The position numbers were made by a program, and so were the translations under genes. A stretch of DNA of 64,000 bases, taken from assembly GCF_000283155.1 (NCBI RefSeq), contig NW_004454180.1, positions 16,671,909-16,735,908 of the forward strand. The letters run 5' to 3'. The notes beneath the pieces were generated by a model. The model saw only the letters and a list, made by a program, of their open reading frames with translations, did no database searches and was not told the DNA's origin. Source of the DNA: Ceratotherium simum simum. Taxonomy: Eukaryota > Chordata > Mammalia > Perissodactyla > Rhinocerotidae. Shown here piece by piece: positions 34,441 to 45,714 of the stretch (its first letter is position 1; each line of letters starts with the position of its first letter).

Positions 34441-35039
34441 ACAGGCGAGCGCGGGCCGTGGAGCTGGACGGTTGCAGAGGTGGTGTGTGGGGGTTGCGGT
34501 GGGCCGTGTGTTTGGTTTGGCGTAGAGATGACTGTGGAACCACAGGGAGCACGGGGCAGGTGAGGGAAAGGTGTGCTTGTGTGCTAGTGTGCAAACGACT
34601 GCTCCTGGGAGGTGTTTGGGGGCTTGCGGGGCCAGGTGGGGCAGGTGGCGGAGAGGGTAGGGAGGCAGGGCTGTGGGAGACTGAAAGCACGGGAGGTGGA
34701 GGGACAAGCAGGGTGGCCCTGGGTGACACGGGCAGGTGGGCAGCAGAGGCGTCTGCATCAAAAGTGCGGTAGAAGAGTTATCCCTGAGCAGGTAAGAACC
34801 ACTCATTCTTTAAATTAGGAAGAAAAGGAGGAGAGACAGGGTGTCAGGGATGGCACAGTGGTGACTTGAGGGTGGGGTGGGAGGTCACCAGCACACTCCA
34901 TGGGGAGGAGGTCTAGACAGAGGGCTCAGGCTGCAACAGGGAGGCTTTGGGACAGGTAGAATCCTGCCCTGCTGGGGGTGCGAGGGGAGTGCAGGCAATG
35001 AGGGAGGAGGAGGGGAGGCTCATGGGCTGGACTCCCAAA
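34441..35039. other. G-rich unique sequence
   Basis: No gene recognised. Strongly G-rich on the plus strand. May contain further diverged L2. Confidence 0.4.
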
Positions 35040-35400
35040 TCCTCGTCCTTGCCACCCTGCCCCAAGTTCATCATCGCCCATGCACTCCCTCAGTGGGGCT
35101 CACAGACTGGGGCTCACTTGGCACATGAAAGACTCCTATCTTTTAGCTACACATGGCTCTGCTGCTTTGTCACCTCGTGGTCCAAGATGGCTTCCAGTGC
35201 TCCAGCCATTTCAGCTGCATTTTAGGCAGCAGGAAGGAGAAAGAGAGGAACAAGGTGAGTCCTCTCTCTTTTAGGGAAACTTCCTAGAATTTCCCCCAAC
35301 ATATTGGTTTTCATCACATTAGCCACAGCTTTGTCATGGGGCCACACCAAGTTGCGAGTGAGGCTCAGAAAGGCATTGCTGCCTAGAAATAAAGCAGAGC
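35040..35400 (+). mobile_element. Old interspersed repeat of unnamed family
   Basis: 'cttttagctacacatggctctgctgctttgtcacc', 'gtccaagatggcttccagtgctccagcc', 'ggcagcaggaaggag' and 'aggctcagaaaggcattg' recur in this order in a mammal-wide repeat whose name I cannot give with confidence. The good donor-like AAG|GTGAGT at 35251 falls inside it. Confidence 0.5.
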
Positions 35401-36075
35401 TCTGTGACTAAGGGGAAGGGGCAGGTGACGGATTTGGATTAGGCCACAGCAGGCTTTGCCATGTTTTCATATTACACTCACAAGTCGGTTCTTTGACCGT
35501 CTGTTGGCCAGGAGATTGACCACCGGGCAGGGCCTGGGTGGGGGCTTGGGCCCAGGTGGTCTGGTGCTTACATGACACCTGTACCCAAACTGCACAGGCC
35601 CTGTGCCCTGGGCTGATCCACACCCAGGCACGGGGTCACCTGTCTCATGTGGGAGGCCTTGGTTCTGGAGCCCTGCGGCCCGTCCGTGCTGATCTCTGGG
35701 AGGGGACCCTGCAGGCCTTGGACAGCTGAGCTCTGTGACACGCGGCTTCCTTTCCCTCCAGGGCCAGCCTGCTAGGCTGGAGGGTCTGGAGCAGGCCACG
35801 GTGTCTCTTTCAAATCCAAGGTTTATCAAAGTAACTGGTTTTCAGAAGGCTCTCCCAGAGACTGAGGTCTCCTTCCAGGTCCTCAGAGGCCTCCGGCGGG
35901 GTGGGGGTGGGGTCCTGGGGGCTGGCCCCTCCCCCTCCTCCAGCCCAGTAGCTACCCTGCAGAGCGTAATAACATCCGGGTTCTTCTCCAGTGAGAGTCC
36001 CCAAGAATCACTCTTGCAGGAAGAACAGTTGGTCTGTTTATGATTTTACAGTGTTTGTAAAACAGGTCTTGTTTA
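35401..36075. other. Unique GC-rich sequence
   Basis: No gene recognised. A G-run cluster (GGCGGGGTGGGGGTGGGG) lies near 35896-35913. Confidence 0.45.
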
Positions 36076-36145
36076 CAGCAAGCCACTTCAGTGACTTGCT
36101 CAAGGTCACAGAACCTGGGGGATCCAGGGCTGGTCTGTCACTGTA
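36076..36145 (+). mobile_element. MIR SINE fragment
   Basis: 'cttcagtgacttgctcaaggtcacagaacctgggggatccagggctgg' is the MIR segment normally reading 'tgacttgcccaaggtcacacagc...gggattcgaacccaggtc'. Confidence 0.65.
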
Positions 36146-36221
36146 GGTGCTCCTCACTGTGTGTCAGTGTCTCTTTGAGCCGTCTCCCTGCCTCGTGCAG
36201 TCACTGAGTAACCTCTCCCCC

Positions 36222-36715
36222 GTGTATGTGCATGCGTGTGTGCATGCATATGTGTGTCTGCGTGTATGCCTGCATGTGTGTGCATGTGTGTGCAGGGGTG
36301 CCTGTGTGTGCGCGCATACATATGTGCACCTGTGCATGTGTGTGCCTGTGTGTGCAGGGGTGGCTGTGTGTGTGCATGCTTGTGCAGGTGTGCCTCTGTG
36401 TGTGTGTGCACATGCATATGATGCATATGTGCGCCTGTGCGTGTGTGTGCATGCGTGTGCAAGGGTGGCTGTGTGTGTGTGTGTGTGCATGCTTGTGCAG
36501 GGGTGCTTGTGTGTGCGTGCATGCATATGTGCACCTGTGCATGTGTGTCCCTGTGTGTGCAGGGGTGGCTGTGTGTGTGCATGCTTGTGCAGGGGTGCCT
36601 GTGTGTGTGTGTGCATGCATATATGCACCTGTGTGTGAGTGTGCAGGGGTGCCTTGTGCGCCTGTGCATGCACGTGCAGGGTTCCTGTGTGTGAGTGTGC
36701 ATGTGCGTGTATGGT
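36222..36715 (+). repeat. Degenerate TG-rich minisatellite
   Basis: About 490 bases of alternating TG with a recurring motif close to TGTGCAGGGGTGNCTGTGTG, seen near 36289, 36351, 36381, 36461, 36496, 36558, 36586 and 36644. Every frame on both strands is open because TG/CA repeats encode Cys-Val or His-Thr. The 163-228 codon frames here are therefore artefacts. Confidence 0.92.
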
Positions 36716-38317
36716 GGCCGTCTCTGCCGTCACAGAGGGGGTTGGGCCACAGGTTCCCGCAGACCCCGCACAGCGGGTGTGGAGGAAGTGTGCCTAGTGC
36801 CTGCCTGGTGAAGGAGGACAGGCTTGGAGGCCTCGTCCCTGGAGTCCAGCTGGTGTCCCAGGTGAGGGGCGGGCAGGTGAGCGCCTGGCTTCTGCAGCAG
36901 CTTTCTCACTAGTGTCTGCTCACACACGTGCCCAGTTTGACTCGAGGGTCATGGGTGGGGGCAAGTTTGCTGTGACGTATGCGGACCACAGGTTCCAGAT
37001 TTATGTGGCACGGAGGAGAGGGAAACCCTGGAAAACTGGGGCAGCAGAAGACCCATGGACTCTGCCCCAGTGTCCTGGCAGGTCTGATCTCAGGGCCACC
37101 GGCCTCCTGGGAACACTCTACCCCAGGGGGCATTTGCTGGGCGGTGTGCTGGGGAGAAGTGGGTGTTCCCCTCCTGGTGTTTTGGGGGCACAAGACTCCT
37201 CACAGGGGCCCACGCCTGACTTTTCCCCATCGGAATACTTACTTTTCCTGGGATCATACACAGGCTTATGTCAGGCTGGGGACTTGGAGTGTTGCCCACC
37301 AGGCTGGGACCAAGTCTGTGGGTATACTATCCCCAAAATACTTTCCTCCCTCTCCCCAAATGCACACGCGTAATTTTTAAGAGGGAAATGTCATCTAGCT
37401 GAGGGAGGCGGGCCAGGGGCTGAGTCAGTGAGAGGTCTGGGGTAAGCAGCTTGTGCCTGTGATGTGGCTCTGAGGTTGTGGGGCGGTGGTGGGTGTGGGG
37501 GCATCTGAGAAGCTGGGAACCCAACACCTGGCCCTGGGAGGGGCTGTGGGGCTCCTTCCAGCCCATGGCCTCAGGCAACCCCCAGCCCGGCTTCCTGAGA
37601 GCAGGGGGGCCAGCAGGAAACCCCAGAGCTCTTACTCCTTCCTGCTCTGAGCAGTTAGTGCTGAGCGACTGGCAGCCCTTTGGGGCAGCTGGAAAGTGGC
37701 TGGTGATGCCTGTAGGTTAGTCAGTGCTTCTCTAAGCAAGGGGCCTGGACCAGCCCCCTGGGAACTGGGAAGAATTGCGGGACCTCGGCCCGACCCTGAC
37801 CTCCTGGGCAGAAGCTCCCGCGTGTGGTGTGCGTGAACGAGCCCTCGGACCCTGGGACCTGTGCTGAGGGAGCTTCAGCTGGAGCACCACTTGATTCCAC
37901 TTTAGGGGGCAGTTGGGGTTGGGCCCCACCCCCTGACTGAAAGCTGAGTGGTGCAGGAGACCCCCATCCTAGCCCAGTGGGCCTCTCCTCCCCATCTGCT
38001 GGAGGGGCCCGTGCCGGGTCTGAGTCGCTCAGCCAGACCCTCCAACTGCAAGAACACCTTTCTCTCCTCCTCTGGGCCTCCCTGCCTCGCTTCTCTGAGC
38101 CCACCAAAGGGGACACAAGTCACAGTCTGCGGGTCTGGGGCAGACTCCCCAGAGGCTGGCCACAAGCAGAAACATTGTCTTGTAGTGTTTCCCGGTTTAC
38201 AGGAAGGAGCCGTGCAGAGCGCAGGGGCAGCCCTGTCTGAGGCCCCAGCAAAGGGTTCTTGTGGCGGGGGGCTGGCATGCATGAACTGTACCAGGCTGGG
38301 GGCCCCCCTGCCCTGAC
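36716..38317. other. Unique GC-rich sequence, no gene recognised
   Basis: No repeat family seen. A donor-like CAG|GTGAGG at 36858-36859 follows an open segment, but no family is recognisable. Confidence 0.45.
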
Positions 38318-38460
38318 CAGTGGTTCTCACAGTGTGTCCTGGGAAGAGACGCAGCACCACCAGGGAATGTGTTACCGTCCGAGTCCTCAGTCCCCTCCCC
38401 CTGACGAGTCAGCAACTCAGGGGCCACAGGGGCTTCCCATGTGTGCTCAGAGAACCCCTG
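38318..38460 (+). mobile_element. hAT-Charlie-type MITE
   Basis: Starts CAGTGGTTCTCACAGTGTG and ends AGAGAACCCCTG, giving terminal inverted repeats that match at 10 of 12 positions. The interior 'caccaccagggaatgtgttac' and 'cccctgacgagtcagcaactcaggggccacaggg' fits the common mammalian hAT MITE pattern. Confidence 0.72.
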
Positions 38461-38895
38461 CTTACACCAGACCCTCAGCACTCGCTTCCACCCAAGGTCC
38501 AGATGTCAACCCTGCAGACACATGGCCTTCCCTTCCTCCCGGGAGCAGACCTGTGGGTGACACGCACTGGCCCCTGATTCACTCAGAAACGTCCCGTAAA
38601 AAGCGTGGCCCCTTCCCACCCAGGGGCTAGTGGTCAGTGCTGCCTTTGTGAGATATGGAGAGACACAGCATGGAGATGAGTGTGAGCTATGGAGGAGGGG
38701 GAAACACAATGCCCGGAGCGGGAGACCTGGAAAACCGTCATGGGAGAGTTTAGTTGTGCAGGACTGAAACCATGAGTCCAGAGGGCCGTCCTGGACAGCA
38801 GCCCTGCTGAGAGCAGGGTGTGGCGTTAGGACCTTAGCCGTGGCTGTCCTTGGAGGAGATCTCCCAGCACGTCTGTCGGGGCCTGCTTCCAGCCT

Positions 38896-38898
38896 GAT

Positions 38899-38936
<38 letters not shown>

Positions 38937-39122
38937 TACACAGACACATTAACACGCGCACACGAACACACAGACACAGATGCACATAGACACACAGAAA
39001 CACACATGAACACACACAGACACACATGCACAGATGCACACACAGATATGCACAGACACACACACAGACACACACGTAGACACATAAACAGGCGTGCACA
39101 CACAGACACATACACACACACA
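38896..39122 (+). repeat. CA microsatellite with degenerate CACAGA tail
   Basis: An uninterrupted CA run of about 17 units at 38899-38932, then about 190 bases of interrupted CACAGACA-type repeats. The minus-strand frames of 220-232 codons across it consist of Cys-Val repeats and are not genes. Confidence 0.95.
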
Positions 39123-39284
39123 GGTGGACGGAGACTGGATCTGGGCTCCCCGTGTGACTCAGCTGAGTTGCCTTCATCAGAACAAATGTCCTGTTCCTCT
39201 TCAATCTCTGCCCAGGTCCTCCCAGCCCCTGAGGGCAACGTGGGTTTTTGGTTTGTAGTGAAATCAGAGCAGGCTGTTGTGTCC

Positions 39285-39445
39285 TGTGTCTTCCGAGGGC
39301 TCGGTGCCTCCCTCTCCACGAGGCGTGACAACAGTGGGCAGCTACTGCTGGGACCCGGGAGACGGTAGGACAGGCGCCCGGTGTGGGACGGAGAATCGAG
39401 TCCTTCCTCGGGGGGTGAGAATCGCCACCCGGAAGACTCGTGACT
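39285..39445. promoter_or_regulatory. CpG-dense patch
   Basis: By eye there are about 14 CpG dinucleotides in 160 bases, well above the surrounding density. It is too short to be a standard CpG island and no transcript start is evident. Confidence 0.25.
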
Positions 39446-39642
39446 TCCAGATGGTTTCCTGGGGAACCAGGTGCGCTGCTCGAGTGGCTGAAACAACGGG
39501 TGTCATATTAACTGGGGAAACTTAAAATCCTCCACATGTGTCTGTGGGGTACGGTGGTTGGCAGCAAGTGGCTGTCACATTGCTATGATTTAGGGTCCTG
39601 TGTGCAGGGAGCGTGCCTTCATTTCTGAGGGGTTTGCTCCTC

Positions 39643-40371
39643 TCACCTGCCAGGGGAGCACCCTGCAGGGGCCGGGCAGGCGGCCTGGGCGTCCTTGAGA
39701 CTGAGGCTGTCCTGCCCGTTGGGGAGGTTAGTGTTGGTGAGGGCCTGGTACCATGGCTGAGAGCTGGCACACACAACCAGGCCGGGAGTTTGAGGCCGAG
39801 GGGTTTTGCTTTCTACTAAAGAGGTGCAGAGTCTTTGGAGAAGCTCCTGGAACAGACGATAAAGTTTTTGCCTCCCCTGGGCCTGAGCCTCCTGTGATGG
39901 CACAGTCATGCCCATGAAGTCTCGGGGGTCTGGGGTCTCAGAAACCTGGGGTCTCAGTGCGGCCAGGGCTGCTCCGTCTCTGAGACGGTCCCTAGCCTCT
40001 CCCAGATCCAACACTTCGTACTCCTACAGACACCAGTGCTCCCTGGAACCCAACGGCCTTGGCCCCTTCTGAACCCCGAGGTCATTTTCATGGACTCCGT
40101 GGTTGGACTGCGTACTAACAGGCCCTGGGCAGAGTCTGGGGAGCCGGAGGATGGTCCCTCTCTTCAGGTTTTGATGTTGTTCTAAAACTTCTTTCAGATG
40201 CCTGTGAGGAGTTGGGAGCAAAAATGATGACCCTGGAGAGTCACGGAGTGCCCTGAATTTCATTACTCCCACTCGAGATGATGGCTTCCTGACTCGCTCT
40301 GCAGATGGGGCACAGATAGAGGGTCGTATGAGCCCCGACTTCTCTGCCTGGGGTCCCTGAGGCTCACGCAC
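39643..40371 (-). pseudogene. Interrupted minus-strand reading frame, possible decayed coding sequence
   Basis: Two minus-strand open segments, 40371-40024 and 40014-39643, are in the same frame and separated by a single TAG stop and three codons. The combined frame is about 243 codons. It includes a charged, helix-like block LKEVLEQHQNLKRG and a second block RQKLYRLFQELLQRLC. These are less biased than the Pro/Ser/Arg-rich chance frames nearby. An upstream frame at 40772-40425 continues on the same strand in another phase, as would follow a frameshift. I cannot assign a family. It may be a dead retrocopy, an old gene exon, or chance. Confidence 0.22.
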
Positions 40372-40887
40372 GGAGTGTCAGGAGGAAGTGGAGGAGCTGA
40401 CTCAGAGCAGGGGGCAGACATTCTTCAAGACGGGGGAGATACTGGACCACTGATGGCCCGGCCAGGCGGGTGTCTCATCTGGAGGGAAGGAAGGGTCTCA
40501 GGCCTGTGGGGCGGGCCCTTCACAGGGTGGAGGTCCACGTTGAGGGTAAGCCTGGTCTGATGTGTCAGGACTGACTCCCTGCAGGCTACTTCAAAGTCAG
40601 AGGCAGAATCTGGGGTCTGTGAGCTGCACTGAGGCGGGCCTGCCCTGCTCTGGGGGTCCCAGTGAGAGGTGGACAGGGTGTGGGCGTCACTGCGCAGGCT
40701 GAGGGGAAAGGTGGGAGCTGGGGGCGTGCCCAGGAGTCCTGTGAAAACCCCACGGAGTGTGTCCCCAGGCAAGGGTCCAGGGATGGAGAAGCTCGTCCTG
40801 TCTTCTCCTGGGGAGCAGGTCTTCCTCTTTCTTCAGGCCCAGGCCGTCGCCCCAGAGCCCTCCCTGAGCCAAGCTGGGAAGGGGGAG

Positions 40888-41269
40888 TGTTAGCCAGCCT
40901 GGGCCATGTAACAAAGCGCGATAGATGGGGCGGCTTACACAGCAGAAGTGCATTTGCTCACAGTCCTGGAGGCTGGAAGTTTGGGATGAAGGTGTTGGAA
41001 GGATTTGTTTCTCCTGAGCCCTCTCCTTGGCGTGTAGACGCCGTCTCCTCCCTGTATCCTCACTTGGCCGTCCCTCTGTGTGCCTGTGGCCTGATCTCCT
41101 CTTCTTACAAGGACACCAGCCACACTGGATCAGGGCCCACACGCAGGACCTCGTTGTACCTTAGTCATCTCTTTAAAGGCCCCGTCCCCAAACACAGTCC
41201 CATTCTGAGGTGCTCAGGGTTAGGGCTTCAACATATGAATTTTGGGTGGACACCATTCAGCCTGTAACA
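40888..41269 (-). mobile_element. Solo LTR, MaLR/MLT1-like, antisense
   Basis: Reads TGTTAGCC...CTGTAACA. It contains 'ggcttacacagcagaagtgcatttgctcacagtcctggaggctgg', 'ctccctgtatcctcacttggc', 'cttcttacaaggacaccagccacactgg' and 'gggcttcaacatatgaattttgggtgg', which are the reverse-complement blocks of a MaLR LTR. No internal region. Confidence 0.75.
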
Positions 41270-41389
41270 GTGGGTGGGGCTGTGTGAGAGGGGGCCTGTC
41301 CCCTTCCTCCTACAGCACCCGGCTCTGTCCTCCCTCGGATCCATCAGCACTCGGTCCTGCTCTCAGAGAGCGCCTGGTCGACATCTCCC

Positions 41390-41698
41390 CAGAGACAGAG
41401 AGAGATGGAGAGAGACGAAGAGAAACAGAGAGAGACAGATGGAGAGACAGAGAGAAACAGAGAGACAGAGATGGAGAGAGTGACAGAGAGGAGACAGAGA
41501 GAGAGATAGAGAGATGGAGAGAGATGGAGAGAGATAGAGAGATGGAGAGACAGAGAGAGAGAGATGGGAGAGAGAGACGGAGAGAGACAGAGATGGAGAG
41601 AGAGACAGAGAGAGATGGAGAGAGACAGAGAGAGAGAGAGATGGAGAGACAGAGAGAGGTGGAGAGAGAGGCAGAGACAGGGAGAGAGGTGCGGTGTG
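41390..41698 (+). repeat. GA-rich polypurine minisatellite
   Basis: About 300 bases built from GAGAGA, GACAGA and GATGGA units. It is nearly pure purine on the plus strand apart from scattered C and T. Frames of 165 and 69 codons (Arg-Glu repeats) and the complementary Ser-Leu frame are artefacts. Confidence 0.95.
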
Positions 41699-42477
41699 CT
41701 CATAGGGAGCCTGTTCAGAGGGAAGCAGACGCCCCCTGACCTCTGAGCCGACACAGTCTGTCTGATGTGACCTACCTTAGACGTGCTGCAGCCCAGGCCG
41801 TGCACGCCACCCTGAGCCCCCTGTGTCTCCAGCTGTGGCAGAGTTTCCCGCCACCCCCAGTCTCTCAGAGGGAGCCGGCAGGAGGGGCCCTGCTGCCGGA
41901 GGCTCCAGCTCCCTCGCGTCCTTTGCCCCCCCTCACTCTCCTCGCTCCCCATGCTCCCTCCCAGGTAAACCAGCAGCATCCAGACTCGTGTCCCGGGGGA
42001 CCTGGGGGACCAAACTATGATCATGCGAGAGCTGAACCAGACGTGACTCCAGGGCATGCTGGCGGCGTTGATACACTGGCAAAACCAAAGCGAATCAGCA
42101 AAGTAACAGCAAATGAGGCGAGAAACCAGCGAGACTCAAACGGACGGCATCAGTGGTGGTGACAGATGTGTCGTCTGCTGCCACTCCACGTGGGCAGCAG
42201 TGAGGCCGCGCTGTCCGAGCTGACGGCGCTGGACTATGCAGGGCCCAAGGCCCCCCGACTGTGGCCGTGAACCAGGGGAGGCCTGTGCACTCCCTTCGCC
42301 AACAGTATCCTCTGGCCTTGACTTGGCATCCACCTGTCACTGCCGTGCTGACTTTGCCTCTGCGCCCTTCTGTGGAGGGCAAGAGCCAGAGTGGGACTTT
42401 CTGTGATTCACAGGGAACTGCCCAGAGGGGCCCCTGACACCAGAGGATCCAGAATGTGCCTTTTCTCTTTTTTTTTC
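41699..42477. other. Unique sequence, no gene recognised
   Basis: No repeat or protein family seen. The minus frame at 42095-42526 runs into the adjacent L1 and has no motif. Confidence 0.45.
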
Positions 42478-43052
42478 CGATCCAGCTTTTTTTTTCCCAC
42501 TTAAAAAAAGTGGTAGTGAAATACACAGCATAAAATTTCCCATCTTAACCATTTCTCAGTGTACAGTTCAGTGGCACTAAGTACATTCACATTATTGTGC
42601 AGCCATCACCACCATCTATCTCTGGAACTCTTTTTATCTCGCAAGACTAAAATGTGCTCCCATTAAACAGCAACTCCCCATCCCCTCCCCCAGCCCCTGG
42701 TACCCACCATCCTACTTTCTCTCTGTGAATCTGACTCCTTTAGGTCCTCATATACGTGGAATCACACAGTATTTGTCTTTCGTCTGGCTCATTTCATTTA
42801 GCGTAATGTCCTCGAGGTTCATCCGTGTTGGAGCAGGTCACAAGTTCCGTCCTTTTTAAGGTTGAGTAATATTCCCTGGTATGAATACGCCACATTTTGT
42901 TTAGCCATTTGTCCTTCAGTGGACGTTTGGGTTGTTTCCGACTCTGGCTACTGTGAATAACGCCGCTGTGAACATGGGTGTACAAATATCTCTTTAGACT
43001 CTGCTTTCAATTCTTTTGGATAAATACCCAGAAATGGAATTACTGATATCAG
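42478..43052 (-). mobile_element. L1 LINE 3' end, antisense
   Basis: 'gtagtgaaatacacagcataaaatttcccatcttaacc', 'cattcacattattgtgcagccatcaccacc', 'catatacgtggaatcacacag', 'ccacattttgtttagccatttgtcc' and 'attcttttggataaatacccagaaatggaatt' are the expected reverse-complement L1 blocks. The minus frame at 42985-42794 (with NKMWRIHTREYYSTLKRTE) is the decayed ORF2 C-terminus. Confidence 0.92.
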
Positions 43053-45714
43053 AATGTGCTTTTAATAAGTTTTTTAGCATTATCATAGGGAAGCAAATAC
43101 GAATGTAAATAGTACCTGTTGGTCTTTGTGACGACTTCTTCAGACTACAGGGTCTGTGGACGTCAGCACGAGGAAAGCCACTTGTCTCCGCAGGAGCAGA
43201 CCTAAAACAATGACTTGGGTGCAGAGGTTATTTAGGACGTGACCCTGAGAAGGACTGTGAGGGAAGGCCCAGGGGAAGTAGCGAGGTGCCCACGGCCCAG
43301 CGACTCCTCTGGGTCCTGTCCTGGCTCTGTCCCCTGCCCGGGGCGATGGCACACCAGGGCGGGTGGCCTCCCCTCTCCCAGGCAGTGAAGGTGCTCGTTG
43401 TCCCTAGGGAACCTCAAACAGGACCAACTGGTCTGTGTGCTGTTTACTGTCGCCGTGTACCAGATTCCAAACAGTGTGACGATAAAACACTGCTCCCTGG
43501 AAAAACATGTTTGTCCCAAACCATGGCTTCAGTTGCTGTTGAACTTTAATAATACCTATGTAAGCTTCAAATTGACGTGTGTAAGACTATGTAATCTTTA
43601 ATAAATATCATCTTCTACATGGAAGCTAATTTGGAGGACTCTGGTTACATGGTTGGCCCAGCACATTTGTTCCAAGAGGAAGCTCAATGGCTCAGAATCA
43701 TTTCAACTCCCTTTGCGTGTGGCATGTGGCCCCCAGGGTCATGCGTGTCCCTGTGTTTAAACACTTGTTTTGATATAAACAATGATAACGTGGTGCTAAT
43801 AAAGGCAAATAAACAGAACTTGAATTACTGCAGCTCTGTCCTTCTGTGGACACTTGGAGGGACAGCAGAATCTCAGGTTTAAGAGCAAACTTTAGTCCAT
43901 ATGTGACATGGATTTCCTCCGGTTCCTGGATGGATGGTGTCTCATGGTCCATGGGGAGGCAGCAGAGGAAGGCCCCATCTGTGATTGCCGCTGGTATTGT
44001 TATTGTTATTGTTACCGTAGTGAGCGACGCTGCCTCATAGGGGCATTTGTGTCTGACCGTGAAGGAAGATAAGGAGACCGTCCCCATGTGAGGGAACCAA
44101 GGGAGCAAGTGGGGCTCTGAACCCCCAGAACCGCCCACCCTGGGAGGTGTTTTGCATACGACCTCACCTGGATATTTTATTTTATGCGAATATACTTTTT
44201 CCTTCCACCAACACTGACGGAGCTTCAGCTCCGAGCACAGCATTGTCCGGTCGTTGCCCCTGAAATAGATATAACTTCTGTGCCAAGCAAACTGTAATGA
44301 AGACGTGGCGTCTGTGTTCCCCACCGCCGGTTTAAAGTTTCCTCTGGGCGATGGCATGGCCTTCCAGCCCGGGGACACGTGGCTGCACCCTCTTAAGTCA
44401 TAAACGGTCCTCAGTCACTTTCAGCCACAAGAACAATTGATCTGGATTTTAACAACTCAGCCTGCCTGGCCCAAGACTGTCCGACTGTGAACTTGGTGTG
44501 ATGGCGCATCTACACGGCAGCCCTGCCTGCCGTGCTGGGCTGTTTGAGGGTAGAGGGGGCAGTGGGCTCCTTTCCCACCCTCCCTCGCCCCTAAGCTTGC
44601 TAGAAAGTTCCTGACTCTCCAGGGTGAGGGTGGCTGGAGGAAGAAAATGGACGAGAAACAGAGCCCTCCTGGTCAGGTGGCCGCCCCTCACTGGGCCTTT
44701 GGGGCAGTCTGCCTTCCCACCTCCAGCCTTCCTGGGGGTGTTTCTGGCGGATGTGGCTCTGAGCTGGCTGGTCACCGACGACTCCTTCTATAGCCCCTGC
44801 GGTGCAGCTGACCTGTTGGGTTGCAAGACTCCCTTGGGGAGTCATCAGACCCGGGCCACGAAGTCCTGACCGTAGGGAACACTTGCCATGCTCTCGGAGT
44901 GGCCCCTCTCGGCCTGCGGTCAGGAAGTGTCACCCTCCCCCACCACACACACCTGCATGCTCCCCCACTGGGCCAGGCCAAGGTGGTCCCGTCCAGATCT
45001 CTCCCCCGTCAGAGGGCTGGGTTATGATGGCTGTGAGCTGGCTTCACAACTGTTTCCTTGAATACGTGGCATCTAGGGCCACTGTCTCCCAGACTGCATG
45101 CTTCACAGCTGTTACGTCTTGACGTCCGGGTTGAACACTTAAGTTTTAACGTTCTCTCATTTTTGGAGGGACCCGTGACTGTATGTGAATGACGCAAATG
45201 AATGTGATCCAGGGTGGACAATGGCGGGGGAGTCCTCCAGCTGGCCTTAGAGATGGCAGACCGTGGACACACAGCTGTGCAAGGAGGGCCTGGCAGAGAG
45301 ACACGGGAACTGAGAACCACACAGGACCCGGCCCTTGCCTGAGACCTGGGTTGTGGCAGAGGGTGGACGGCATCTCAACAGCGATGCACCACATGAGCAG
45401 AGTGACTGGGAGCGAGCCTGTCTCCTCCACGCCAATTCTGAGCCACCCGTTTCCTAACGGAATGCCACCACTGTCACAATGTTCTGCCCTTTCAAAGTTC
45501 CCAGAAGGTTCTGAGCTCCTTGGAGTAAAGAGCTCACATAAACACAAAATGTTCTGCTTTTAAGAGTAAAATAGGTGGACACATTCATATGCAGACACCC
45601 CAAGGCACATTGGATCTGAGTTCCACAATTTTAATAAAGTGAAACATTTTGGAAAACAAACAAACAAAAAACTTTACCCTTGATCTCCAGCCCCATTACT
45701 TTTTACTCATTTAA
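43053..45714. other. Unique sequence, no gene recognised
   Basis: Several AATAAA-like signals (for example near 43601 and 43798) occur in AT-richer stretches at 43540-43830 without an associated reading frame. A 226-codon minus frame (43698-44378) carries no recognisable domain. Confidence 0.45.

Noticed and set aside
35160..35260. Good splice donor AAG|GTGAGT at 35251
   Set aside because: It lies inside an old interspersed repeat and has no credible upstream exon.
36154..36912. Frames of 163-228 codons on both strands
   Set aside because: They translate TG/CA repeats into Cys-Val or His-Thr runs. All frames are open because the repeat lacks stop codons.
38506..39496. Minus frames of 220 and 232 codons with Cys/Val runs resembling a membrane protein
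   Set aside because: The hydrophobic stretch is the reverse translation of the CA microsatellite.
41242..42057. Arg-Glu-rich plus frame (165 codons) and Ser-Leu-rich minus frame (237 codons)
   Set aside because: Both come from the GA polypurine minisatellite.
42794..42985. Minus frame with L1 ORF2-like C-terminus
   Set aside because: Part of a truncated antisense L1, not an independent gene.
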